In this document: piece after piece, positions 42,497-52,179 of the stretch
How the letters are laid out: each line of letters starts with the position of its first letter
How positions within the stretch are numbered: the stretch's first letter is position 1
DNA from: Sporosarcina luteola
GTDB lineage: Bacteria; Bacillota; Bacilli; Bacillales_A; Planococcaceae
NCBI GenBank assembly: GCA_014204635.1
Contig: JACHLS010000015.1
Location: 1 to 64,000, forward strand
Length of the DNA: 64,000 nt
Direction: 5' to 3'
Notes under the pieces: model-generated
Databases searched by the model: none
The model's input: the letters and a program-made list of their open reading frames with translations, nothing else
What the model was told of the DNA's origin: nothing
Translations under genes and position numbers: made by a program

Positions 42497-45394
42497 ATGA
42501 TTATCCGGAAATTGGTCATCTATGGGTTTGGCAAACATGAAAACGTCTCAATCGATCTTCAGAATGGAATCAATGTACTGTATGGCCAGAATGAGGCCGG
42601 GAAAACGACAATCCAGCAATTCCTGCTCCATATCCTCTTTGGGTTTCCCCAAAAGAATCATGTTTTGCAACGATACGAACCCAAAACAGGCGGAAAATAT
42701 GGTGGACAAGTCCATATCGATGATCCGGACGCTGGTAGATGTATTATTGAAAGAGTTCGCGGAAAGTCTGCCGGCACCGTTACAGTTCAATACGAAGATG
42801 GCTCCGTTGGGGGAGAGGAAGCGCTCCGACAGCTTTTGCGGCACTATGACCGCTCCTCGTTCGAGGCCATCTTTTCCTTTTCACTCCTCCAGTTGCAGGG
42901 ATTTGAGAAAATGGATGAGGAACAATTAAGCCGCACGCTTCTTGCATCGGGCACAACGGGTGTGGATGCGTTGCTGCAACTTGAGTCGAAGCTGGAAAAG
43001 GAAATGGGGGAATTGTTTAAAAAGAATGGCAGAGTCCCAGAAATGAATGTCCGATTGGCCGAACTTCGTGAAATGGAGAGAGCGTTAAAAGAAGAAAGGG
43101 AGCAGGCCGACGAATATGCTCCTGCTGTCAATCGTATGATGACCATTGACAGCATTCTAGAAGAATTAAAGGTTGAAGAACGGGAATTGGAACACCAGCG
43201 CAAGACGATAGATTCGCAACGGCAAGTAATGCCATTGATTGAGAAGGAAAAGGGATTGATGGCCCGATTGGAGCGAAATGCCGTTTCGAGTTTTCCGACT
43301 GATGGCATACGGCGATACGAGGTGATCAATAACAAGTTGCTTGATGTTTTGGCAAGAAGGCGAGTCATCCAAAATGAGCTCGAAAAAGTTGCGGACACAA
43401 GCGGAATGCGGGAACAGAACATGCTCGTTCGGCTGGAACGGCTTGTAGCCTGTGAGAGTGAATGGCATCAGTGGCGTTCTGCTAAAAGGACGGCAAGTGA
43501 GGAGATTCGTTCACTACAGGGCAAACGGAATCGTTTCTTTGCCAGTCTCGGCATCCGAGAAGAAGAAAAAGCGGCTCTTGTGCTTGCAGCGGATGTTTCC
43601 ATCCAACAGGAGAAGAAACTGCTTTTATTGTTGGAGCAATTACAACAACATAATAAACAACTGGATTATTTGAAAAGGCAGCTTGCCCAGTTGAAGAACG
43701 AAGAGACTGCGCTTGACTCAGATAGGAAACGATTGGAGCAGTCGGCCCCAACCGTCGAGGAAAGTAAGAAGTGTGCCGAATGGCCACAACTGCAGCAGCG
43801 CCTTGCTGAAGCTAAAGCGTTCATTCGACTGAATGACATGCCTTCCGGAACTATACGAATTATTCCCGCGTCTATGCTGCTAATGGCAATTCTTTTGGCT
43901 GGTGTGGGCGTTGTCAGTGAACAATGGATGATGATCTTTTGCAGTGTGCTGTTGGGCGCTGCTGCCGTTTTGATCCATAGCAGATTGCGAAAAACAAGTC
44001 CTGCTGACGTGAAAAGAAAAGAGATGGAACAATTGATTGCGCGACATGCGAATGAGGAAGAACTGATGGACGCGCTGATTCAAAAAGTGGATCATTATCT
44101 ACGGAAAAAGGAAGCAATTGAAAATGCTTCACTGGCGGTTGAGCGGAATAAGAAGATCTACCGGGAAGAGCTTCATGCCGCACAATCGGGGGTAGAGCAC
44201 ACGACAGATCAGCTCCATGGTTTTCTTCAGGCGTATGGGTTTGAGGAACTGCCCAGTTTGCCGATCATTCCAGAAATCTTTCGGATGATCAGGGAGTTGC
44301 AGGAAGTGGGTAGGGAGTTGGAGTCTGCCCAAGACAGCAAACGGAATGCCTCCAGCAAAATGGCAGTATGCTTGGAGGAGGCCAGCGGTGTATTAGGGAA
44401 AGAAGTTCCAGAAGAAACACTATTCGAGCATCTTCGCAATGAATTGATGTCGCAGAAAGAACGGCTGGAGAAGCAGAAAGCAGATTCTCAAAAGGTGAGT
44501 GATTTGCAAGAGGAACTGGAGCAGCACGATCAGACAGTTGAAATGTTGCAAGTACAGCGAGAGGCGCTATTGACAGAGGCGGCAGCGGCATCCGAGGAAG
44601 AATTCTATAGCGCGTTTGATGTGTACCAAGAGACAGAATTGGTAAGAAGGCAATTGGACGATGTGAGGAACCAGCTTTCTGCATATGACCGTTCAGCATG
44701 GCCAGCTGAACTTACGATTGGCGGAGTGGAAGAGACGGCAGGATACGTGGCAAACCGGTTAGAGGAGATAGCGGAACAGCAATCAAAATTGCTGGAAGAG
44801 AAGGTACACTTGGCGCATCTGACCGAGCGGCTTGCAGATAATGACACCTATGAACGCATGTTGCAGCAGTTTGAAAATAAACGTGCTGAATTTTCACAGC
44901 TCGCCCATAAATGGTCCTCCAAAAAAGCTGTAGCCGAAGCGATCCGTCAAACGATGGCTGAACTGAAGGAAAAAAAGCTGCCGGGTGTCTTACGGCAGGC
45001 CAGTCTCTACTTTTCAGAATTGACTGGAGGGGCCTATAATGGTTTAACGGTTGGAGAAGAGGGATTGTTCCGGGTAATCCGCGAGGACGACAATATGCTG
45101 TTTCCGATTGTGGAATTAAGTCAGGCGACCAAGGAACAGGCATACATCTCCTTACGGCTGGCATTAGCCGAATCTTTGCGGGGAACAGCACCATTTCCTA
45201 TCATGATGGACGACCCGTTTGTTCATTTTGACGGCATACGTCTTTCTCGTATGATAAAATTGTTGAAGAGATTGCAAGCGGAGCACCAGTTCATCTATTT
45301 TACTTGTCACGAAATGATGACGAAACACTTGCATCAGGCAACGATTATTACTGTTTCCAAACTAGGAAACAATCAGGGGGCGGTTCTTCAATGA
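42497..45394 (+). CDS. yhaN: YhaN, SbcC-like SMC ATPase with a membrane hairpin
   Basis: 965 residues. The N-terminal half of the ATPase has [22 protein letters not shown]; the C-terminal half has [20 protein letters not shown] (signature) and [12 protein letters not shown] (Walker B). Long coiled coils (~170-430 and ~500-830) separate them. At their apex (~451-495) are two hydrophobic segments, [14 protein letters not shown] and [16 protein letters not shown], where SbcC has its zinc hook. This would tether the complex to the membrane. Partner of YhaO. Its stop overlaps the start of yhaM. Confidence 0.92.
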   Translation: MIIRKLVIYGFGKHENVSIDLQNGINVLYGQNEAGKTTIQQFLLHILFGFPQKNHVLQRYEPKTGGKYGGQVHIDDPDAGRCIIERVRGKSAGTVTVQYEDGSVGGEEALRQLLRHYDRSSFEAIFSFSLLQLQGFEKMDEEQLSRTLLASGTTGVDALLQLESKLEKEMGELFKKNGRVPEMNVRLAELREMERALKEEREQADEYAPAVNRMMTIDSILEELKVEERELEHQRKTIDSQRQVMPLIEKEKGLMARLERNAVSSFPTDGIRRYEVINNKLLDVLARRRVIQNELEKVADTSGMREQNMLVRLERLVACESEWHQWRSAKRTASEEIRSLQGKRNRFFASLGIREEEKAALVLAADVSIQQEKKLLLLLEQLQQHNKQLDYLKRQLAQLKNEETALDSDRKRLEQSAPTVEESKKCAEWPQLQQRLAEAKAFIRLNDMPSGTIRIIPASMLLMAILLAGVGVVSEQWMMIFCSVLLGAAAVLIHSRLRKTSPADVKRKEMEQLIARHANEEELMDALIQKVDHYLRKKEAIENASLAVERNKKIYREELHAAQSGVEHTTDQLHGFLQAYGFEELPSLPIIPEIFRMIRELQEVGRELESAQDSKRNASSKMAVCLEEASGVLGKEVPEETLFEHLRNELMSQKERLEKQKADSQKVSDLQEELEQHDQTVEMLQVQREALLTEAAAASEEEFYSAFDVYQETELVRRQLDDVRNQLSAYDRSAWPAELTIGGVEETAGYVANRLEEIAEQQSKLLEEKVHLAHLTERLADNDTYERMLQQFENKRAEFSQLAHKWSSKKAVAEAIRQTMAELKEKKLPGVLRQASLYFSELTGGAYNGLTVGEEGLFRVIREDDNMLFPIVELSQATKEQAYISLRLALAESLRGTAPFPIMMDDPFVHFDGIRLSRMIKLLKRLQAEHQFIYFTCHEMMTKHLHQATIITVSKLGNNQGAVLQ

Positions 45395-46335
45395 AAAAAA
45401 TATTAGAGCATCAAGTCGGTGAACCGGTTGATCTTTTTCTGCTCATTAAACAATCCGTAAAAGGGATTACACAACAAGGCAGTCCTTTCATGACATTGAT
45501 TCTTCAAGATAAAAGTGGAGATATTGAAGCGAAGTTATGGGACACAGGAGAAGAGCAGGAAAAGATGTACGCTGCAGCAACGATTGTAAAGGTTGGCGGG
45601 GAAATACATGATTACCGGGGGAAAAGTCAGTTGCGCATCAAGAGCATCCGTCCGGCAAAGGAAGAGGAAGGCATCTCCATTTCAGACCTTGTGCCGTCAG
45701 CTTCTAAAAGCAAGGAAGTACTGTTTGAGGAGCTTCTGCAATTCTTCTTTGAAATGAAGAATCCCGATATTCAACGCATTACCCGGCATTTATTGAAGAA
45801 ACATCAGGCGGATATTATGGTGTATCCGGCAGCGACTAAAAATCATCATGATTATGTATCCGGTCTTTTGGATCATGTCGTGTCTATGCTGAAACTTGGA
45901 AAAGCAATTGCAGAACTGTATCCGACATTGAACAAGGACTTGTTATATGCCGGTATCATCCTGCATGATATAGGTAAGGTGGTAGAGTTATCGGGCCCGA
46001 TCGCGACGCAGTACACCGTGGAAGGGAATTTGCTTGGGCATATTACCATCATGGTGAATGAAATTTCAAAGGCCGCCGATGAATTAGGAATTGGGGGCGA
46101 AGAAGTCACCCTGCTGCAGCATATGGTTCTATCCCATCATGGGAAAGAAGAGTGGGGCAGCCCGAAACGGCCGATGCTGAAGGAAGCAGAAATCCTGCAT
46201 TATATTGACAATATTGATGCGAAAATGAATATGCTGAATCGGGCTATGGCCAAGACAGCCCCCGGGGAATTTACGGAGCGTATTTTCCCATTGGACAATC
46301 GGTCTTTCTATAAGCCTTCGTTTGATGAATCGTGA
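45391..46335 (+). CDS. yhaM: 3'-5' exoribonuclease YhaM
   Basis: 314 residues, the same length as B. subtilis YhaM as I recall it. An N-terminal OB fold (~1-90, [21 protein letters not shown]) is followed by an HD phosphohydrolase-type domain with [16 protein letters not shown] and LHDIGK, and later HHG. YhaM degrades RNA 3' to 5' with Mn2+, also DNA in vitro. ATG 45391 overlaps the yhaN stop (ATGA), and GGGGCGG lies upstream. Confidence 0.95.
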   Translation: MKKILEHQVGEPVDLFLLIKQSVKGITQQGSPFMTLILQDKSGDIEAKLWDTGEEQEKMYAAATIVKVGGEIHDYRGKSQLRIKSIRPAKEEEGISISDLVPSASKSKEVLFEELLQFFFEMKNPDIQRITRHLLKKHQADIMVYPAATKNHHDYVSGLLDHVVSMLKLGKAIAELYPTLNKDLLYAGIILHDIGKVVELSGPIATQYTVEGNLLGHITIMVNEISKAADELGIGGEEVTLLQHMVLSHHGKEEWGSPKRPMLKEAEILHYIDNIDAKMNMLNRAMAKTAPGEFTERIFPLDNRSFYKPSFDES

Positions 46336-46344
46336 TACATTGAA

Positions 46345-46387
46345 AAAGGGCTGCCCTGTACGACAATCGTACAGGGCAGCCCTTTTG
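46345..46387. terminator. Bidirectional terminator between yhaM and prsA
   Basis: Twenty-base perfect stem beginning AAAAGGGCTGCCCTGTACGA, loop CAA, ending CAGGGCAGCCCTTTT. It serves both convergent genes. Confidence 0.95.
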
Positions 46388-46393
46388 AAATCT

Positions 46394-47269
46394 TTACTTT
46401 TTAGCTTTTTCTTCTTTTGCAGGAAGGTAAGTTTCCAAAGCGTTTTGGAATTCTTTCTCCTTAATATCAACACCAGCATTTTTCACAAGTTCTTTCAAAC
46501 GAGCTTCGAATGCAGCGCTTTTCAAGTTGTTTTCAACTTCTGCTTTAATTTCATCATCTGTCTTTTCTGTCTCTGCTTTGCGTGTATCAAGCAATTCGAT
46601 GACATGGTAGCCAAAGCTTGTTTTGACTGGTTCACTAATTTCGCCTTTTTTCAACTTGTAAGCAGCGTCTTCAAACGGTTTTACCATTTGGCCTTGTCCA
46701 AACCAGCCAAGATCGCCGCCTGTCTCTTCAGCCTTATCTTCAGTTGAATATTCTTTTGCCAATTTTGCGAAGTCCCCGCCGTCTTTTAACTTTTGAATAA
46801 CTTCTTTTGCTGTTTTCTCATCCTTTACAAGGATATGGCGAGCATGCAATTCAGTTTTGGCATGTTCCACACCAGCTTTAATGTCTTCATCAGAAACTTT
46901 CAAGGAGTCGATCAGTTTCTTTTGCAACATTTGACTTTTGACATTCTTTTCAAAGAATGTTTCAGTAATGCCGTTTTGTTGCAAGTATAGATCAAAGTTG
47001 TCTCCATACATGTCCTTTTGATTTTTAATTTCTTCCTTCAATTCTTTATCAGGAATATTGTATTCGTGTTCAATCGCTTTTTGAAGAAGCATATTCTCGA
47101 CAACTTGAACGCCGATTGCATCTTTCATTTCATTATAGAAATCTTCTTTTGTAATATTTCCGTATTTTGTCGATGCAATAACTTCATCATCGGCCGCTTT
47201 TTTATCGCTGCAAGCCGAAAGGGCAAGTACGGAAGTGGCTAAAGAGATGGCAATTAATGTTTTTTTCAT
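46394..47269 (-). CDS. prsA: Foldase lipoprotein PrsA
   Basis: 291 residues. A lipoprotein signal peptide ends in LSAC with C20 as the lipidated residue. The N- and C-terminal helical parts enclose a parvulin-type PPIase domain (~135-225: ARHILVKDEKTAKEVIQKL, GGDLGWFGQGQMVKPFEDAA, SFGYHVIELL). It helps exported proteins fold outside the membrane and is often essential in Bacilli. Lgt, encoded later in the window, supplies its lipid anchor. The ATG has GGAGAG; a good promoter is present. Confidence 0.96.
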   Translation of the reverse strand: MKKTLIAISLATSVLALSACSDKKAADDEVIASTKYGNITKEDFYNEMKDAIGVQVVENMLLQKAIEHEYNIPDKELKEEIKNQKDMYGDNFDLYLQQNGITETFFEKNVKSQMLQKKLIDSLKVSDEDIKAGVEHAKTELHARHILVKDEKTAKEVIQKLKDGGDFAKLAKEYSTEDKAEETGGDLGWFGQGQMVKPFEDAAYKLKKGEISEPVKTSFGYHVIELLDTRKAETEKTDDEIKAEVENNLKSAAFEARLKELVKNAGVDIKEKEFQNALETYLPAKEEKAKK

Positions 47270-47306
47270 ACGTTTTCTCTCCTAACTTTTGTCTACAACA
47301 GTTGAT

Positions 47307-47335
47307 ACTATACCATAAAAACGAATGTAAGACAA
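47307..47335 (-). promoter_or_regulatory. prsA promoter
   Basis: TTGTCT (47335-47330), 17-nt spacer, TATAGT (47312-47307) on the minus strand, ~38 nt from the prsA ATG. Confidence 0.65.
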
Positions 47336-47411
47336 AAAGGTTCCATCGGATAAACAGCCTATGGTCTAAAAAAAGTGAAGCATATGCTAACAAGAGAGAG
47401 GAGGTGCTCCA

Positions 47412-47504
47412 ATGGGTGGATATAGCGGCCAAGGAGCTGGCTTCGCATTGATTGTTGTATTGTTCATTCTGCTGATTATCGTAGGTGCAGCTTTCTGGTA
47501 CTAA
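47412..47504 (+). CDS. YjcZ-family sporulation protein (30 aa)
   Basis: A tiny protein of the YjcZ/SscA family: a Gly/Tyr-rich start (MGGYSGQGAGFALIVV) and one hydrophobic helix to the end (LFILLIIVGAAFWY). These accumulate in spores of Bacillaceae; SscA takes part in coat assembly. AGGAGGTG lies before the ATG. It is divergent from prsA, with its own terminator. Confidence 0.88.
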   Translation: MGGYSGQGAGFALIVVLFILLIIVGAAFWY

Positions 47505-47528
47505 GCGGATAGGTGATGTAAATACAAG

Positions 47529-47580
47529 GGGCTGTCAAGAAATTCAGTGATCCGAGCTGATTTTCTGTGACAGCCTTTTT
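47529..47580 (+). terminator. Terminator after the YjcZ-family gene
   Basis: GGCTGTCA...TGACAGCC stem with inner TCAG/CTGA pairing, followed by TTTTTC. Confidence 0.85.
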
Positions 47581-47625
47581 CTTGAAAGTTCATATACTTG
47601 TAGTTTTGACTTTGCACGGATTGCG

Positions 47626-47657
47626 AAGCTTGCTTTCCGCGGACCCGGCTTGTTCCC
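47626..47657 (-). repeat. Remnant of a Bacillales intergenic repeat (left side)
   Basis: GCGAAGCTTGCTTTCCGCGG resembles one end of the common Bacillales intergenic repeat (…CCGCGGAAAGC…), here in reverse orientation. Identification is from memory and the match is short. Confidence 0.4.
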
Positions 47658-47721
47658 CCTTAATTGTTTACATTCAATCATTGGGGGCCGTGCTACAATG
47701 ATTTTAATTAGGAGGTTGGAT

Positions 47722-48573
47722 ATGTACACGATCGGTAACTTTTCGAAAATTTGCGAGGTGCCAGTAAAAACCATTCGCTATTATAGTGATCTTGGTCTGC
47801 TTGCACCTTCATACATAGATCCTAAAACAAACTATCGTTATTACGATTACGATAAAATTAAAGAGTTGAAGACAATTTTAATATTGAAAGACTGTCATTT
47901 TTCATTAACTGAAATTGACTCTATTTTAGAAGAATATAACAAGAAAGATTTAGCTGTAAAATTACAGAGGAAGGCAGAGACATTAAAAAAACAACAAGAA
48001 GATATAAATCGTAAGATAATAGGAATCCGCCAAATTCAGAAGCTCTTGCAAAATGACGAAGTCCTCATTCCGGAGCCGATCTATTCCAACTGTTACCTGG
48101 AGGAACGGGATGCGTTACAGGTATTCTCGATTCGCAAAACAATCAACATGATAGAAATGGATACTTTGGTGGCAGAGTTGTTTGAAAGAATTTATGCTTA
48201 TCAGTTGCTTGTAAATGGAGCATTAGCGGCAATCTTTCACGATAGAGACACGAAGGAAAAGGCAGCAGATGTGGAATTGCTTTTACCTGTGAAAGCAGCC
48301 GAGAAGGAAACATATCTAAAAACCATCCCTGGAGGCATATATGCCTGCATTGATATAAGAGGACCCTATTCTGATCTTCACATCGGCTATCAGCAATTGA
48401 AATCGTGGTTGGAAAACCAATCCATAGACATTGAAGGAAAGTATATGGAGCAATACACGCAAGGACTCGTTCCATCAAAAGTATCGGATCCTGTCAATAT
48501 AAAGCCTGCTGCCGATATACACCCGAGTGATTTCTTAACAAAAATTTTCGTTAAAACAACGAAACCAATTTGA
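47722..48573 (+). CDS. MerR-family regulator with effector-binding domain
   Basis: 283 residues. The winged-helix N terminus (YTIGNFSKICEVPVKTIRYYSDLGLLAPSYIDPKTNYRYYDYD) is followed by a dimerising coiled coil (~80-115) and a GyrI-like ligand-binding domain (~125-280). It is built like BmrR and BltR, which activate multidrug transporters when bound by drugs. ATG 47722 is behind AGGAGG; the frame open to 47650 has none. Lower GC than its neighbours in the first third. The next gene, a C45 peptidase, is its likely target or partner. Confidence 0.9.
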   Translation: MYTIGNFSKICEVPVKTIRYYSDLGLLAPSYIDPKTNYRYYDYDKIKELKTILILKDCHFSLTEIDSILEEYNKKDLAVKLQRKAETLKKQQEDINRKIIGIRQIQKLLQNDEVLIPEPIYSNCYLEERDALQVFSIRKTINMIEMDTLVAELFERIYAYQLLVNGALAAIFHDRDTKEKAADVELLLPVKAAEKETYLKTIPGGIYACIDIRGPYSDLHIGYQQLKSWLENQSIDIEGKYMEQYTQGLVPSKVSDPVNIKPAADIHPSDFLTKIFVKTTKPI

Positions 48574-48671
48574 TGTTGAATTGGGTGTTAACTCTCCTGT
48601 AGCGGGAAGGTTTATGCTACTTGTAGCAAGTTATGATTTCTTGCTATCAAATTGAGATAGGAGTGTTTGCA

Positions 48672-49772
48672 GTGGCTGCGTATATTGGAACGTTTGCTTA
48701 CCTGGAGGGAGAACCGAATGCTATCGGGAAACAACAAGCATTGGAATTTCGAGAAAGTGTGCAATGCAAGGAATCTCTTATAAGTAGACAGCCTACTTGT
48801 GAGAAGGAGTATCGTAAGCGAAAATCCTTACTCGAAGAGTATTGTCCCGGAATGAATGAGGAGTTAGAAGGTTTTGCGAAGGAAATGGGCTGCCAGCCAC
48901 ATCAATTAACGTATTATACTGACTCTTGGTTAACACCTGGAGGTTGTAGTTTGGGGGCTATTCTTCGAAACAAAATGGAAGATAACAAAACATATATGCT
49001 CCGAAACTATGATCTCACTCCTGACATTTCTGACCTCCGTCTCTGTACAACAAAAGTAAAAGGTAAATACACACACACGGGCTTCTCTGTCTCTACATTC
49101 GGCAGGAGTGACGGATTAAATGAAAAGGGACTATGTGTGGCGTTTGCTTCATGTGGAATGCCGATCGGACACCATCCTGGGATGAGAGCCCCCGCAGTGG
49201 ATGGATTGCAATTTATGGTTGTCGTAAGAACCTTACTTGAAACATCTAAGAATATTCAAGAGGCCATTTATGCACTGAATAACATGCCGATCGGAACAAA
49301 TATGAATCTATTGATGGCTGATGCTAATGGGGAGGCTGCTTTAGTAGGGACGTATGATGGGATTAAAACGGTTAAAAAAACAGAAATGGATTATATAGTA
49401 GCGACAAACCATGGACTGTTTCCCGAAATTGAACGTCTGGAACAAGGAAAGTTAGAGCAGTCTGAAATTCGATATCAACTTATAGAAGACAAGCTATCCA
49501 CTGCTGATAAGATATCTACTTGCGGACTGAAGGAGCTCATTTCAACAGAATATCCGGAAGGTCTGACGGTGCACAATTATAAGGAGCATTTTGGAACCGT
49601 CCATTCCATTCTTTTTAATCTAACAGACCGTCAAATCGAGTTTTCCTTCGGTTCTCCTGTACAAAACAGTTTTTATAAGATGAACGTTGGTGAACATTTT
49701 CCTAACAGGGAAATCCAGGTTGAATTTGAGAATAAAAGCTATGGACCTGAATTCTGGCGTTTAGTTAGGTAA
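48672..49772 (+). CDS. C45-family peptidase (acyl-CoA:6-APA acyltransferase-like Ntn hydrolase)
   Basis: 366 residues of the penicillin-acyltransferase/choloylglycine-hydrolase-like Ntn superfamily. The nucleophile is C92 in TPGGCSLGA; the segment before it would be removed if the protein self-cleaves as in fungal isopenicillin N acyltransferase. MLRNYDLTPD, GLNEKGLCVAFAS and ATNHGLF are further family motifs. The bacterial role is mostly unknown: amide hydrolysis, perhaps antibiotic or signal inactivation. GTG 48672 follows ATAGGAG by 7 nt. Confidence 0.88.
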   Translation: MAAYIGTFAYLEGEPNAIGKQQALEFRESVQCKESLISRQPTCEKEYRKRKSLLEEYCPGMNEELEGFAKEMGCQPHQLTYYTDSWLTPGGCSLGAILRNKMEDNKTYMLRNYDLTPDISDLRLCTTKVKGKYTHTGFSVSTFGRSDGLNEKGLCVAFASCGMPIGHHPGMRAPAVDGLQFMVVVRTLLETSKNIQEAIYALNNMPIGTNMNLLMADANGEAALVGTYDGIKTVKKTEMDYIVATNHGLFPEIERLEQGKLEQSEIRYQLIEDKLSTADKISTCGLKELISTEYPEGLTVHNYKEHFGTVHSILFNLTDRQIEFSFGSPVQNSFYKMNVGEHFPNREIQVEFENKSYGPEFWRLVR

Positions 49773-49847
49773 AACCAAAAAATGAGGGACTGCCCGTCAA
49801 GTCGCTTGAATTACGGGAAAATAGCAAAAGGAAATGTTTCACTCTAG

Positions 49848-49920
49848 TTGCTTGGAGAGGGAGGCGGCGACTCCTGCGCGGTCGAGGAGGCTTACCCATG
49901 TCCCGCGGAATGCGTGTGCC
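49848..49920 (+). repeat. Remnant of a Bacillales intergenic repeat (right side)
   Basis: GGAGGCGGCGACTCCTGCGC, then GTCGAGGAGGCTTACC and CCCGCGGAATGCG, looks like a degraded copy of the common GGAG...CGACTCCTGCGGG...GAGGAGGCT...CCGCGGAAAGC repeat, in forward orientation. It lies 76 nt after the C45 peptidase stop. No gene occupies 49773-50034. Confidence 0.5.
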
Positions 49921-49973
49921 TGGAACATAGAACGACGGTATTAGTGAGTAATCTTCAGGTGGATCAATTCAAA

Positions 49974-50030
49974 AAAGGAGCTGTCACAGACATTCAATGG
50001 CAATTGAATGTCTGGACAGCTCCTTTTGAA
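49974..50030. terminator. Bidirectional terminator upstream of 50035
   Basis: AAAAGGAGCTGTC...GACAGCTCCTTTT with inner AGACATTCAAT/ATTGAATGTCT, an almost perfect 25-bp hairpin with A and T flanks. Confidence 0.92.
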
Positions 50031-50034
50031 GTCA

Positions 50035-50226
50035 TTAGACTTTCAATAGTACTTCCAAGTAGAACGATAAAATCAAAATAGTGATTAAAATATTTACCGT
50101 CCGATATATCTTAGGCTGCTTCTCTTCAGGAATCTCCCTGGATTGACAAAGCGCATATGTCATCTTGTTTATTTGATATAAGTAAAATAATGAAAACAGA
50201 ACCGTAACTGTAAGGATCAAATCCAT
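50035..50226 (-). CDS. Small membrane protein, 63 aa, unknown
   Basis: 63 residues with two hydrophobic helices (ILTVTVLFSLFYLYQI and TVNILITILILSFYLEVLL) joined by a polar loop (SREIPEEKQPKIYR). The ATG has a GGAGGT site. It is in the position of the small yha genes between prsA and hpr in B. subtilis, but I cannot match it to one. Confidence 0.72.
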   Translation of the reverse strand: MDLILTVTVLFSLFYLYQINKMTYALCQSREIPEEKQPKIYRTVNILITILILSFYLEVLLKV

Positions 50227-50355
50227 ACCTCCTCTTCGTTCCTATCTAATGATAGCAGAAGCATAACGAAAATGAAATTATTTTTCCTTCCATCCGAGTT
50301 CAAAGCAACAGAAGAAGCCTTGTTGGAGTGGAAACGAAAATAACACTTCCTTTCA

Positions 50356-50928
50356 TCAGAATCTCGTTTTTTCGGAGGTATGGACAGCGACCAGATCTCC
50401 CTCGGCTTCATCGAACGCTACGTCAATGTTTTTAAAGCCTTGTTCAAAGATTTCCATGAAATCTTCTCCATAAATATTACGGATCACAGACATCACTTCC
50501 AAAAATTCAGGAAATTTACCGTAAATGTTCTTGATCGGCAACGATCCTTCCAGTATGCCGTGCTCTGAATTATAATAGTTTTGGTTCATGTCATTCAAGA
50601 GGGCTTCCCCCTCTTCGGTTACGGTAATATATGTATTGCGGCGATCATCTTCCTTTTTCGAAAACTGGACATACCCTCGCTCCTCCAATTTTTTCGAAAA
50701 GTTGAAAGCGGTCGACACATGCATGACGCCGAATTTTGCGACATCTGAGATCGTAGCTCCCTGAAGATGATAAGCAATCCATAAAATGTGGTGCTCATTA
50801 ATATTCAAATCATAAGGACGGATCCATTGCTGCCAATCTTTTTCTACTGCTTTCCAAAGTGCCTTGGACATTTGGGCAACCCGCTGGCTATAAATCATCG
50901 CCTCTTTACGAGAAAACTTTTCTTCCAA
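50356..50928 (-). CDS. hpr: Transition-state regulator Hpr (ScoC), MarR family
   Basis: 190 residues. Clear match in memory to B. subtilis Hpr: [57 protein letters not shown] and the DDRRNTY wing. Hpr represses extracellular protease, oligopeptide permease and sporulation genes during the growth transition. The start is TTG 50928 behind TTGGAGG. The same neighbours, yhaH and trpP, occur in B. subtilis. Confidence 0.96.
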   Translation of the reverse strand: MEEKFSRKEAMIYSQRVAQMSKALWKAVEKDWQQWIRPYDLNINEHHILWIAYHLQGATISDVAKFGVMHVSTAFNFSKKLEERGYVQFSKKEDDRRNTYITVTEEGEALLNDMNQNYYNSEHGILEGSLPIKNIYGKFPEFLEVMSVIRNIYGEDFMEIFEQGFKNIDVAFDEAEGDLVAVHTSEKTRF

Positions 50929-51030
50929 TATAAAATACCTCCAACTTCTTATATTCTCCTAGTTCTTTCATTATAGCAGGAAAGTAACAAAGAGAAAAGT
51001 TGGAATTGCAACAATATTAATTTTGCAATG

Positions 51031-51066
51031 AAAAATAGGTTATCCTGTGAAGAAAGGATAACCTAT
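51031..51066 (-). terminator. Terminator of yhaH
   Basis: ATAGGTTATCCT...AGGATAACCTAT, followed on the minus strand by TTTTTC. Confidence 0.93.
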
Positions 51067-51071
51067 GAGAC

Positions 51072-51434
51072 TCATTTTTGCTGCGCAGCGATTGATTTTT
51101 CAAGTTCTTCAAGCGAGTTTTGGATAGCCAGAATTTCCTTTTCCAACCGCACTTGATTGGAGGCAGTCGACTTCTGCCAGTTTTCAATCGATTCTTTTAC
51201 TCCATCGACGGTTTCTGGAATATACGTCTTCGCTTCATTTGCCAGATGCTTGACAGAATGTTTCATGTCGGCCAGCTTCGTTTTGACGTCTTGCAATTTG
51301 TATTTCAAATCGCTGGAGGCGCTTTTTACCGAGCTGCGCAATTCTTTCCCTGATTGTGGAGTCGAATAAAGAACTGTGACAGCAGCGGCCGCCGATCCCG
51401 CAACGAGTCCGAGAATAAATGTGGAAGCTTTCAT
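51072..51434 (-). CDS. yhaH: YhaH, YtxH-family protein
   Basis: 120 residues: an N-terminal hydrophobic, Gly/Ala-rich segment (STFILGLVAGSAAAAVTVLYSTPQSGKELR) that is the YtxH signature, followed by a long amphipathic coiled coil. Membrane-associated; the function is unknown, and relatives are general-stress proteins. GGAGTGG before the ATG. Own terminator. Confidence 0.9.
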   Translation of the reverse strand: MKASTFILGLVAGSAAAAVTVLYSTPQSGKELRSSVKSASSDLKYKLQDVKTKLADMKHSVKHLANEAKTYIPETVDGVKESIENWQKSTASNQVRLEKEILAIQNSLEELEKSIAAQQK

Positions 51435-51545
51435 CTGGTTCCACTCCTTCCGTTAAAAATAGTATTCCTCTTATAGTTTTATTAAAACATGTTCGGCAAC
51501 CTCGCGGCAAGAAAGAACATGATAGCAACGCTCGAATGAATAAAC

Positions 51546-51573
51546 AAAAAACCTTCCGCCCAAGGCAGAAGGT
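51546..51573 (-). terminator. Terminator of trpP
   Basis: ACCTTCTGCC-TTGG-GCGGAAGGT followed by TTTTTTG on the minus strand. Confidence 0.9.
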
Positions 51574-51579
51574 GGTCAA

Positions 51580-52104
51580 TCAATTGGATAAAGCTGTCTT
51601 AAACGATGTCCGTTTCAATAGATTGGTAATGAGCGGATAGATGATAAAAAAGACAATTCCGTTCATTGCTACTGCAGGCAGGACAACTGTGAAAAACAAT
51701 AAGCCGAACGGTACCTCGGCGCCGATCACATAAATGGCCGCTGTAAGGAAGATCGTACCGGATAAAATCGTGCCTATACAAGCAATCACTGTCGATACAA
51801 TCAGCTTCCGGGATATTTTACTCAGCAATAGGACGATGGCGTATACGGCAAAAGCGGTGATGAACTTGTCAATGATATTAGGCAGGAATCCGCCAGGGAA
51901 GCTGGTGAATATACCAGATAGGACCCCAGTCGTCGCACCAAGCAGAAAGACACTGCGGACATCGGGGAATAGAAATATGCCGATAAACATCATTGTCAAC
52001 ATAAAATCAGGCTTCATGCCTTCCCCGTAGCCTGGTATGACAAGATACAACGCTGCGCCGACAGCCACCAAAATGGCCATGAGCATAAGATTTTTCGTAT
52101 TCAT
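51580..52104 (-). CDS. trpP: Tryptophan transporter TrpP
   Basis: 174 residues, five or six membrane helices of the ECF S-component-like TrpP family: NLMLMAILVAVGAALYLVIPGYGEGMKPDFMLTMMFIGI and FLPNIIDKFITAF are typical. Imports tryptophan. The leader just before the ATG has a run of GAG triplets that fits TRAP repression of translation, known for B. subtilis trpP (yhaG). It lies between yhaH and hit; serC, present there in B. subtilis, is missing. Confidence 0.94.
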   Translation of the reverse strand: MNTKNLMLMAILVAVGAALYLVIPGYGEGMKPDFMLTMMFIGIFLFPDVRSVFLLGATTGVLSGIFTSFPGGFLPNIIDKFITAFAVYAIVLLLSKISRKLIVSTVIACIGTILSGTIFLTAAIYVIGAEVPFGLLFFTVVLPAVAMNGIVFFIIYPLITNLLKRTSFKTALSN

Positions 52105-52106
52105 TT

Positions 52107-52141
52107 CTCATCTCTCCTCAACTGAACTCTTTTAGCTCTCC
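52107..52141 (-). promoter_or_regulatory. Probable TRAP-binding site over the trpP ribosome site
   Basis: The minus-strand leader reads ...GAG-CTAAAA-GAG-TT-CAG-TT-GAG-GA-GAG-AT-GAG-AA-ATG. Five triplets spaced by exactly 2 nt (one is CAG) plus one or two further upstream overlap the ribosome site. TRAP wraps around GAG/UAG triplets 2-3 nt apart when bound to tryptophan, blocking translation. The presence of mtrB elsewhere in the genome is assumed. Confidence 0.6.
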
Positions 52142-52179
52142 TGCCGTATCCTCATGATCGACAGCGAAAACGTATGTGT

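Noticed and set aside
47660..47710. MerR-type elongated promoter with operator before the MerR gene.
   Set aside because: TTTACA and TACAAT are 21 bp apart, longer than the 19-20 bp of MerR promoters, and no clear dyad fills the spacer.
49773..50034. A complete insertion sequence after the C45 peptidase.
   Set aside because: Only a short repeat-like fragment is present; no transposase and no terminal inverted repeats with target duplication.
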